Shown here: positions 1 through 5,128 of the stretch, piece after piece
Layout: each line of letters starts with the position of its first letter
Numbering within the stretch: position 1 is the stretch's first letter
Assembly: GCA_019510535.1 (NCBI GenBank)
Contig: JAEKKE010000348.1
Coordinates: forward strand, 1 to 9,216
Direction of reading: 5' to 3'
Length of the DNA: 9,216 nt
Source: Acidobacteriota bacterium
Lineage (GTDB): Bacteria > Acidobacteriota > Terriglobia > Terriglobales > Acidobacteriaceae
Notes under the pieces: model-generated
Told to the model about the DNA's origin: nothing
Databases searched by the model: none
The model's input: the letters and a program-made list of their open reading frames with translations, nothing else
Made by a program: the position numbers and the translations under genes

Positions 1-269
1 ACACGGCGGCGACGCTTCCATTCATCTTGCGCTACGTTCACCGTGATGCGATACAGATAGGTCGACAGCATCGCCTCTCCTCGAAATGTAGGCAGTGCCC
101 GGTACAGCCGCAAAAACACCTCCTGCGCTAGATCCTCCAGATTCTCCCGGCGGTTTACCAGCCGGGCGAGGGTACGGAAGACCTGCTGCTGGTGTTCCTG
201 CACGATCTGGTCGAATTGGGCGGTGGTGTGCAAAGGCGGTAGGACTGAGATTGTCGCCGAAAGTTTCAC
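1..269 (-). CDS. ECF RNA polymerase sigma factor, 5' part (runs off the left edge)
   Basis: This is the N-terminal ~89 residues of a sigma-70 family extracytoplasmic-function sigma factor, which directs RNA polymerase to a small regulon. The translation shows sigma region 2: a FDQIVQEHQQQVFRTL helix, then LEDLAQEVFLRLYRALPTF (core-binding and -10 recognition), then STYLYRITVNVAQDEWKRRR (region 2.4). Region 4 lies beyond position 1. The start is uncertain. The frame is open back to a stop about 30 bases upstream, with no ATG and no well-spaced Shine-Dalgarno sequence; GTG at 269 is the longest choice and TTG at 233 is possible. A promoter-like motif on the same strand at 241-268 lies inside the longest version, which would favour the TTG start and an almost leaderless mRNA. 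The gene is divergent from the membrane-protein gene at 337. An anti-sigma factor may follow outside the window. Family call is firm; start and regulon are inference. Confidence 0.85.
   Translation of the reverse strand, partial: MKLSATISVLPPLHTTAQFDQIVQEHQQQVFRTLARLVNRRENLEDLAQEVFLRLYRALPTFRGEAMLSTYLYRITVNVAQDEWKRRRR
241..268 (-). promoter_or_regulatory. Candidate ECF-type promoter directed at the sigma factor gene
   Basis: Read on the minus strand, TGAAAC (268-263) is followed by exactly 16 bases and AGTC (246-243). This fits the ECF promoter pattern TGAAAC-N16-CGTC known from Bacillus SigX/SigW/SigM, with one mismatch in the -10 part. A transcript would begin near 235, just upstream of the alternative TTG start at 233, so autoregulation of the sigma gene is plausible. 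It lies within the longest reading of the sigma ORF, which lowers certainty. Confidence 0.45.
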
Positions 270-288
270 CTCATCGCCTGAAACTTTC
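259..288. repeat. 9-bp perfect inverted repeat joining two divergent promoters
   Basis: GAAAGTTTC (259-267) and GAAACTTTC (280-288) are perfect reverse complements separated by 12 bases. Each arm is the -35-like part of one of two divergent ECF promoter matches, so the symmetry is best explained as back-to-back copies of the same sigma recognition element rather than as an RNA hairpin. Confidence 0.7.
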
Positions 289-307
289 TCATCGAGCTAC
301 AGTCTTA
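279..307 (+). promoter_or_regulatory. Candidate ECF-type promoter for the membrane protein/carbonic anhydrase unit
   Basis: TGAAAC at 279-284 is followed by exactly 16 bases and AGTCTTA (301-307), matching the ECF pattern TGAAAC-N16-CGTC with one mismatch. The extended -35 TGAAACTTT also resembles SigE-type sites. The spacing then allows a start near 312-315, the ribosome-binding site at 322-330 and the ATG at 337, a well-formed promoter-to-gene arrangement. Confidence 0.55.
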
Positions 308-336
308 CGCCCGCAGAACACAAGGAGGTGCAGTAG

Positions 337-774
337 ATGCACGCATTCAACAGCCCATTCGTCGTTCCGGTAGCCATCTTCGCCATGATTGCCATCCTCG
401 GCGTTAGCGGCATGATCTCCAGCTATCACGAGAAGAAACTCAAGGTCGAGCAGCGCATGATGGCCCTACAGCGCGGTATCCCGCTGGAAGAGACAGAAAA
501 GATCTTCGGCGCGGCCGAACGTGCCGAGCAGGAACGCGGCGATCCCCTGCGCAGCATGAGGAATGCAAGGCGCGCGGCCCTGATCCTGGTCGCCTGTGGA
601 GTCGGCATCATTGCCACATGTCTTCTACTGACCGCGATTCTCCAGGTTCGGGAGATTCTGGCCGGCGCGGCAGGCGGCTTGATCCCAGCAGCGATTGGCA
701 TCGGATTCTGGATCGACTACAAGATCCAGGCGCGTGAGATGGAGCGCCTGGGTCTTGTGGTCGGGAGTGAGTAG
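337..774 (+). CDS. Small three-helix membrane protein, DUF6249-like
   Basis: This 145-residue protein has an N-terminal membrane helix (about residues 7-29), a charged cytoplasmic-type segment (31-75, with EKKLKVEQRMMALQRGIPLEE), and two further hydrophobic helices (about 79-102 and 107-127) ending in a basic, charged tail. The 'MMALQRGIPLEE' segment before paired helices resembles the DUF6249 membrane proteins often found next to ECF sigma genes in Acidobacteriota; this is recalled family knowledge, not a search. The start is well supported by AAGGAGGTG at 322-330, six bases before ATG. It is divergent from the sigma gene, with an ECF-like promoter at 279-307, and its stop is 10 bp before the carbonic anhydrase start, so the two are probably co-transcribed. 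A role in membrane-stress sensing or as a partner of the sigma factor is conjecture. Confidence 0.8.
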   Translation: MHAFNSPFVVPVAIFAMIAILGVSGMISSYHEKKLKVEQRMMALQRGIPLEETEKIFGAAERAEQERGDPLRSMRNARRAALILVACGVGIIATCLLLTAILQVREILAGAAGGLIPAAIGIGFWIDYKIQAREMERLGLVVGSE

Positions 775-784
775 AATCGAGCGC

Positions 785-1300
785 ATGATCCGCTCTTATC
801 AGGGAAAGACGCCCATTGTTGGCCAGGGCTGCTATATCGATCAGTCCGCGCAGGTAATCGGCGATGTCATCTTTGGCGACCACAGTTCCGTCTGGATGAA
901 TGCCGTCGTTCGCGGCGACGTCAACGCGATCCGCATCGGATCAAAGACCAACATCCAGGACTGCGCCGTGCTGCACGGCATGCGCTACGTCCACCCGGTC
1001 CATATTGGTGAGTTGGTCACCATCGGCCACTCGGCCGTTGTCCATGGATGCACGGTGGAGGACGCCGTCCTGGTCGGCATACATGCCACCATCCTCAATG
1101 GCGCGCGCATCGGCGAAGGCTCCATCATCGCCGCGGGAGCCTTGATTCCAGAGGGAACTGTAATTCCGCCGCGTTCCCTGGTGGCAGGTCTGCCGGGCAA
1201 GGTCCGCCGTCAACTCGACGACAAAGACCGCGAGATGATTCTGCAGTATGCCAATAACTATCTCGACTACACCAAGATTTATCTGGAAGAAACCAAGTAG
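785..1300 (+). CDS. Gamma-class carbonic anhydrase family protein (YrdA/PaaY-like hexapeptide-repeat protein)
   Basis: This 171-residue left-handed beta-helix protein likely forms a trimer with metal sites between subunits. The gamma-carbonic-anhydrase signature is complete: RGDVNAIRIG (Arg43, Asp45), TNIQDCAVLH (Gln58, Asp59, His64), and GHSAVVHGC (His82, His87). The three histidines correspond to the zinc/iron ligands of Cam (His81, His117, His122). Hexapeptide turns run from about residue 10 to 135, followed by a C-terminal helix. The length matches YrdA/CaiE/PaaY-type members, which lack the acidic loop of Cam, so CO2 hydration activity cannot be assumed. ATG at 785 is chosen because the conserved domain begins there; an in-frame start at 695 would overlap the upstream gene and add an unrelated arginine-rich stretch. 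It sits 10 bp after the DUF6249-like gene, probably in the same transcript. Nested palindromes follow downstream. Confidence 0.9.
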   Translation: MIRSYQGKTPIVGQGCYIDQSAQVIGDVIFGDHSSVWMNAVVRGDVNAIRIGSKTNIQDCAVLHGMRYVHPVHIGELVTIGHSAVVHGCTVEDAVLVGIHATILNGARIGEGSIIAAGALIPEGTVIPPRSLVAGLPGKVRRQLDDKDREMILQYANNYLDYTKIYLEETK

Positions 1301-1335
1301 TTGCTGGTTCCTGGTTGCTAGTTGTAGCTCATACA

Positions 1336-1388
1336 CCGGGTGCCCCACATACGCAAAGCTTATGTGGGAGTATCGAGCGAAGCTCGAT
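1336..1388 (+). repeat. Dispersed palindromic repeat, copy 1 (short form)
   Basis: The unit holds a 17-base box (1336-1352, CCGGGTGCCCCACATAC), a stem CCCACATA (1344-1351)/TATGTGGG (1361-1368), and a second hairpin ATCGAGC-GAA-GCTCGAT (1372-1388). An inverted, longer copy lies at 8960-9050. It is preceded at about 1301-1325 by TTGCTGGTTCCTGGTTGC, a low-complexity motif of the type seen between genes in Acidobacteriota (recalled, not searched). Confidence 0.75.
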
Positions 1389-1553
1389 CCGGGTGGGAGC
1401 CGTGGGCTTCCAGCCCACGGTCTATCGACTCAAAACAGAAATGGGCTTCAGCTCTGGGCCTTTTCCCATAACAGGTAGAGAAAGCCCAGGGCTAAAGCCC
1501 ATCTACTTTTACGCCTTTACCAGCGGGCTGAAGCCCGCTGCTCCCACCCGATC
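1386..1553. repeat. Nested palindromic intergenic element
   Basis: This fills most of the 301-base gap between the carbonic anhydrase and DUF3050 genes. Four levels of symmetry are visible. Outer arms GATCCGGGTGGGAGC (1386-1400) and GCTCCCACCCGATC (1540-1553) pair with one bulge. Hairpins CCGTGGGCT/AGCCCACGG (1400-1408/1412-1420) and CAGCGGGCT/AGCCCGCTG (1521-1529/1532-1540) are perfect 9-bp stems. A central imperfect stem joins 1440-1464 with 1479-1503 (both carry ATGGGCTT...CTGGGC reading inward). Its place between two convergent genes suits a transcript 3'-end structure or REP-like mobile palindrome. No coding potential is credible here. Confidence 0.75.
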
Positions 1554-1601
1554 AATCGTCTCTGTCGAGGCGCCTTAGATGTCGCTTAGCAGCGATACGG
1601 T

Positions 1602-2381
1602 CTACGCCAGCGAGTTCCACAATGCCAAACGCGCCTGCAACGCCGCCTCGGCTGCATCTGCGGCTTCCCGCCAGCGTACCGGATCGTCTCCACACAGCTT
1701 GGACACCATCTTCAGAGCCATCGGTCCGTGCTCGCCGCCATCTACTTCAATGTGGCGGTTCAGATACCAGAGGAAGGTCTCGAGCTTCGGCTGCAGCTCC
1801 GGTGCGAGCCGATTGAGAAAGCCCTGGAACATGTCCGGGATCAGGTCTTCACGTCCGAAGGTAAACACTGACGCGATGGCATGCAGCTTTCCGGTCTCAA
1901 TTAGCGCAAAGGTATGACGCACGAACGCCGCCGCACCCATGGGAGCAACAGCCGCTACCAGCCCTTTCTGCACGCCGTTGCCGCTACGAAGAAGCGCAAG
2001 GAAGGCATCGATGGACTGGGTCGAAGCTCCGGCCGAACGCATTGCCAGCAGATACAGCTCGAAGTGCGACATGTGCTGATGGGCATAGACATCGCTCTCC
2101 TCACCCAGAACGATCTGGTTCACCAGGTGGCAGGAGACGGGGTCTGGCGAGGGCAACCAGGGGACATCGACACATGTAAGACCGCGCTGCAGCGCCTTCA
2201 GCAGCGACATAAAATCCCACACCGCGTAGACGTGCGTCTCCATGAAGCGATGCAGGTCGTTCATGGTGCGGAAGGAAGAGAAGAGAGGATGCGCGGCCAG
2301 TTCATTGTGCAGCGGCTGAATCCGTTGCTGAAGTTGCGCTAACTGCTCGGCGGCAAAGTCTACATTCACGTGGTTAAGCAT
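1602..2381 (-). CDS. DUF3050 family protein (heme-oxygenase-like fold)
   Basis: This 259-residue, mostly helical protein matches the DUF3050 pattern: FMETHVYAVWDFMSLLKALQ (46-65), LTCVDVPWLPSPDP, VNQIVLGEESD (88-97), HMSHFELYLLAM (103-114), FTFGREDLIPDMF (173-185), and a C-terminal RHIEVDGGEHGPMALKM (209-225). The family belongs to the heme-oxygenase-like structural group, several members of which are non-heme diiron oxidases. Candidate metal ligands here are Glu48, His50, Glu94/Glu95, Glu108, His210, Asp214 and His218, all carboxylate or histidine in conserved helices. No substrate or reaction can be assigned. The ATG at 2381 lies 6 bp after the stop of the upstream DUF1905/YdeI-like gene, so translation is probably coupled; no clear Shine-Dalgarno precedes it. 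Annotation of the fold comes from family knowledge, diiron chemistry is inference. Confidence 0.8.
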   Translation of the reverse strand: MLNHVNVDFAAEQLAQLQQRIQPLHNELAAHPLFSSFRTMNDLHRFMETHVYAVWDFMSLLKALQRGLTCVDVPWLPSPDPVSCHLVNQIVLGEESDVYAHQHMSHFELYLLAMRSAGASTQSIDAFLALLRSGNGVQKGLVAAVAPMGAAAFVRHTFALIETGKLHAIASVFTFGREDLIPDMFQGFLNRLAPELQPKLETFLWYLNRHIEVDGGEHGPMALKMVSKLCGDDPVRWREAADAAEAALQARLALWNSLA

Positions 2382-2387
2382 CGCATG

Positions 2388-3080
2388 TTATGTCAACTTC
2401 TTCTCTGCCACTTTTAGTGCTTCCTCCACGACCTTGCGAGCCCGCTTGTCGCGGCTCTCGGGGGTGCGGTAGTAGAAGATAGCCAGCAGGTTGTTGCGCC
2501 GCTGCACCTTCGTCATCAGCTTCCAACCCCTCTCCGCCAGCGGGTTCTCACGGAAAAGCTTGACCAGGATCGGTGGCGTAATCTGCTCACCCTCCATGGT
2601 GAGCATCACCCGCTCAAGGAATCGCTCCGTGCGCTCTTTCAGCGCCTCCGGCGTCTTGGGCTCAGCCATATGACGCGCAATGTCATGTTTGGCTGAATCA
2701 GAAAACTCGTCATAAAACTTTTTGAGCGCGCGGTCTTTCTTCAGATAGGGCACAAGGGTAGGCGGCACACCGAAGTCACGCTCCTCCAGATCGGGTTCCA
2801 TGGTGATGGTGACCACGGAACCCGGCACGGCGTTCGCTCCCTTCTGCATCGTCTTGTTCACCAGGAGAAAGAAGCCACCTCCGCCGCTTTTGGGAAAGAG
2901 CGAGCTGCGAAAGGCGTGGCCGTTGACATCGCCTCGCACCCGCAGCCGCTTCCGCTCCGGCCAGGCCTTCGCCGGGTCAAACGGAAGATACGCGACAACC
3001 CATCCCAGATTTCCCTGGAGATGCTCCAGCGTGGCTTTGAAGGTCTTGGGTTTGTTCTTCGACGGCGGCATGCAGGCCAT
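2388..3080 (-). CDS. DUF1905 / YdeI-OmpD-associated family protein
   Basis: This is a 230-residue soluble, basic protein. Residues ~13-97 form a DUF1905-type beta-barrel domain (FKATLEHL..GWVVAYLPFDPAK, then RVRGDVNGHAFRSSLFP, then GGGGFFLLVNKTMQKGANAVPGSVVTITME). Residues ~105-160 resemble the YdeI/OmpD-associated helical domain (VPPTLVPYLKKDRALKKFYDEFSDSAKHD..., then PKTPEALKERTERFLE). A further C-terminal segment (165-230) ends in LLAIFYYRTPESRDKRARK. The family is broadly conserved but its biochemical role is not settled; some members are linked to bacteriocin resistance by annotation only. Two in-frame ATGs compete: 3080 and 3071. Neither has a Shine-Dalgarno, and a TATAAT at 3084-3079 ends 7 bases before the 3071 ATG, which suggests a leaderless message from Met4. 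The DUF3050 gene follows 6 bp downstream. Confidence 0.8.
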   Translation of the reverse strand: MACMPPSKNKPKTFKATLEHLQGNLGWVVAYLPFDPAKAWPERKRLRVRGDVNGHAFRSSLFPKSGGGGFFLLVNKTMQKGANAVPGSVVTITMEPDLEERDFGVPPTLVPYLKKDRALKKFYDEFSDSAKHDIARHMAEPKTPEALKERTERFLERVMLTMEGEQITPPILVKLFRENPLAERGWKLMTKVQRRNNLLAIFYYRTPESRDKRARKVVEEALKVAEKKLT

Positions 3081-3084
3081 TATA
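3079..3084 (-). promoter_or_regulatory. Consensus -10 hexamer, possibly giving a leaderless mRNA
   Basis: A perfect TATAAT on the minus strand overlaps the first ATG (3080) of the DUF1905/YdeI-like gene. Exactly 7 bases separate it from the second in-frame ATG (3071), the usual -10 to start-site distance, so transcription may start at that A. No good -35 box is seen 17 bases upstream. Chance occurrence remains possible. Confidence 0.35.
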
Positions 3085-3141
3085 TGAACGGAGTCTGTCT
3101 CTTTTGTTAGTCATTTCTCTGGTTGCGATGTGGGCAGAGCG

Positions 3142-4437
3142 TTATCGACTCAGCGACAGCCCATGCGCCACCGAGGTGAACTCGTTGCCCGTGCGCAGCT
3201 TGCCCTCGCCGATCATGCGATGAAAGATCGCCCGCACCGCGGGGACAAAGCTGGTGCCGCCGGTCAGGAAGACTCGGTCGATCTGTTGCGGCTGCACACC
3301 GGTGCTCTCAAGCAGACGCGCAACCGCTCGCTCGATCGCTTCCAGCTCATCGGCGATCCATCCCTCGAACTCGCTGCGCTTTACCATTGCACGCAGTTCA
3401 AGATCGTCGTCCCGGAAGAAGAACTCGGCGGTCTCCTCAAGCGACAACTGCACCTTTGTCCGCTGCACGGCCTGGTGCAACTGGTAACCGAGATCGCGAT
3501 CGATGAGCGTGATGAGGGCCGTGATTTTCTCCGGCTCCAGAGCCGACCGCTCTGCCCTCGACAGAATCTCCATGACATTGCGTGTCCGCAGAAACGAGAG
3601 ATAGTGCCAGCGTTCCAGGTTGGCGAAGATCCAGTTAGGCACAGCGGGCAGCAGCTTCTTCAGCGAGCGCGCCAGCGTATCTGCCCCCAGTGCCGGAGAG
3701 ACCAGCTTGCGCACGATCTTTGCATCGAAGGCATCCCCCGCAAGTCCCAGGCCCGAGGTCCCAAGCATTGATTTCCCGCGGTCAGACTGTGCGCGGAAGG
3801 ATGGCCCCACATGAAGCAACGAGAAGTCCGAGGTACCACCACCGAAGTCGCCGATCAGGATCAGTTCGTCATGCTCCAGGGAGGACTCATAGCTATAGGC
3901 CGCGCCAATCGGCTCCAGTTGAAAGTGCACCTCTTCGTATCCGGCGAGTTCGAAAGCATGGCGCAAACGCGATTCGGCGAAGACATCATCCTCCTCCGAC
4001 TCCGACCCGACAAAACGTACGGGCCGGCCGGCCGTCACGCTGCGTATGGGATGACCGAACTGCCGCTCGGCTGCGACCCGTACATCGGTCAAGATGCGCG
4101 CGATCAGATCTTCGAGTGTGTACCTGCGGCCAAAGACCTCTGTCCCGGTCAGCGACCGCGATGGCAGATAAGACTTGAGCGACTGGATCAGGCGTCCCTG
4201 CGTCCCCGACGACTCGTGGTCGGCAGCAAGGTAGTGCTCAATGCCGCGCGGCCCGGTATAGGAGTGCACCAGCGGGCGCCCCTTCTCCCGCACCTGCTCC
4301 AGATACAGCAATGACCGATACGACGGCGTCTCTCCCGCTGGAGCAGCGAAGTGCGCGAGCGTCACTTCGCTGCCGTCTGCACGGGCGATGGAGGTATTGG
4401 TTGTGCCGAAGTCGATACCGATGCGAAGCGGACGCAT
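3142..4437 (-). CDS. Hsp70-family (YegD-like) ATPase without substrate-binding domain
   Basis: This 431-residue protein has the actin/Hsp70 ATPase fold. Phosphate-1 loop GIDFGTTNTS (7-16), EPIGAAY (175-181), phosphate-2 loop IGDFGGGTSDFS (195-206) and the adenosine motif VFLTGGTSFVPAVR (389-402) occur in the right order. The chain ends about 30 residues after the adenosine motif, so the beta-sandwich substrate-binding domain and lid of DnaK are absent. Length and layout match E. coli YegD (about 450 residues), a putative chaperone of unclear function. A helical insert with WIFANLERWHYLSFLRTRN lies between about 255 and 300. ATG at 4437 is followed directly by the conserved motif; the preceding Shine-Dalgarno is weak. 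The DinB-like gene ends 46 bp upstream and the DUF1905 gene starts 61 bp downstream on the same strand, so it may be one transcription unit, though functional linkage is unproven. Confidence 0.88.
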   Translation of the reverse strand: MRPLRIGIDFGTTNTSIARADGSEVTLAHFAAPAGETPSYRSLLYLEQVREKGRPLVHSYTGPRGIEHYLAADHESSGTQGRLIQSLKSYLPSRSLTGTEVFGRRYTLEDLIARILTDVRVAAERQFGHPIRSVTAGRPVRFVGSESEEDDVFAESRLRHAFELAGYEEVHFQLEPIGAAYSYESSLEHDELILIGDFGGGTSDFSLLHVGPSFRAQSDRGKSMLGTSGLGLAGDAFDAKIVRKLVSPALGADTLARSLKKLLPAVPNWIFANLERWHYLSFLRTRNVMEILSRAERSALEPEKITALITLIDRDLGYQLHQAVQRTKVQLSLEETAEFFFRDDDLELRAMVKRSEFEGWIADELEAIERAVARLLESTGVQPQQIDRVFLTGGTSFVPAVRAIFHRMIGEGKLRTGNEFTSVAHGLSLSR

Positions 4438-4483
4438 CCGATCATTATTTCGCAGATTGAGTATTTCTTTGAGCCTGTCGTCG

Positions 4484-4972
4484 TTATGACTTCAGCGAGG
4501 CTACCAGCTTCTCCATGTGGGAGATGTGATGCAGGTCATGGCCGGCGATAGTCGCGACTTGCACGGAGAAGGGCGTGAACCCGCGTTCCGGATGCGAGGC
4601 TCCGCGCTGCTTCTGCTCGTCCGTTACGGTCGAGAGGAACCTCAGGTTCCAGTCACGGAAGGCCTCGTAGAACGCCACGGCGGTCGCGTAGTCGTATGCC
4701 GCGTAATGCTCAGCCCACTTGTCCTGATCGAAGGGCTGCAGCATGGGGTTGTCGACGGCCAGAGTCTGGCGCAGTCGGAAGCCGAAGGCCATCTCGCAGT
4801 CGGCCAGGTGCGCGAAGATCTCGCGGATACTCCACTTGCCCGGCGCGGGCGGCGTGTTGACCTGCTCAGCACTGAGACCTTCGACCAGAGCCTTCAGCTT
4901 CGCCGGTGTGGTGGCCAGCACGGTTGCGGGATCGTTCTCTCCAAGGGCGGCAGCATAAGGATTAGGAGCCAT
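4484..4972 (-). CDS. DinB-family (DinB_2) metal-binding protein
   Basis: With the start at 4972 this is a 162-residue four-helix protein. The DinB-type histidine triad is present: His55 in IREIFAHLADCEMAF, and His145 and His149 in IAGHDLHHISHMEKL near the C-terminus. Members of this superfamily bind a divalent metal; the related YfiT and bacillithiol/mycothiol transferases act on thiols or detoxify electrophiles, but the substrate here is unknown. Conserved early residues NPYAAALGENDP support the ATG at 4972. The frame stays open to an ATG at 5023 (179 residues), but that extension runs into the palindromic repeat at 4987-5094 and has no domain content. The alternative ATG at 4990 has AGGGA immediately before it, but this sequence is part of the repeat arm. 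The Hsp70-like gene lies 46 bp downstream on the same strand. Confidence 0.82.
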   Translation of the reverse strand: MAPNPYAAALGENDPATVLATTPAKLKALVEGLSAEQVNTPPAPGKWSIREIFAHLADCEMAFGFRLRQTLAVDNPMLQPFDQDKWAEHYAAYDYATAVAFYEAFRDWNLRFLSTVTDEQKQRGASHPERGFTPFSVQVATIAGHDLHHISHMEKLVASLKS

Positions 4973-4986
4973 GGGTGAAGCATAGA

Positions 4987-5094
4987 GCATTTTCCCTGTA
5001 GGCGTAGCGCAGGGATTCCGCATCTATGGGCATTTTCCGCAATGAAAATGCCGTCACACGCCTCTTCCGGAATACCCAGTAACAGGGAAAATGC
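4987..5094. repeat. Nested palindromic element with four GAAAATGC cores
   Basis: Outer arms GCATTTTCCCTGT (4987-4999) and ACAGGGAAAATGC (5082-5094) are perfect 13-bp reverse complements. An inner perfect hairpin GGCATTTTC (5029-5037)/GAAAATGCC (5044-5052) has a six-base loop. Between them GGATTCCG (5013-5020) faces CGGAATACC (5069-5077) and GGCGT (5001-5005) faces ACGCC (5058-5062). The whole unit folds as one interrupted cruciform or RNA stem. It lies between the divergent DinB-like and glycosyltransferase genes. It is probably a REP/MITE-like intergenic element; a regulatory role is possible. Confidence 0.75.
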
Positions 5095-5128
5095 GGTAGC
5101 TGGTGATAACGATGATTGAATAAGAAAT

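Noticed and set aside
695..784. In-frame N-terminal extension of the gamma-carbonic anhydrase
   Set aside because: It overlaps the end of the DUF6249-like gene in another frame and adds an arginine-rich stretch unlike the family.
1333..1553. CRISPR array
   Set aside because: The repeats are palindromes of differing sequence with no regular spacers, and no cas gene is present.
1315..1578. Open frame across the repeat region after the carbonic anhydrase
   Set aside because: It consists of palindromic repeats (GLKP-type translations of GGGCTTTAGCCC motifs) and is not a credible protein.
3130..3771. Plus-strand open frames opposite the Hsp70-like gene (also 3690-4178 and 3811-4314)
   Set aside because: They mirror the codon structure of the Hsp70-like gene and show no family motifs.
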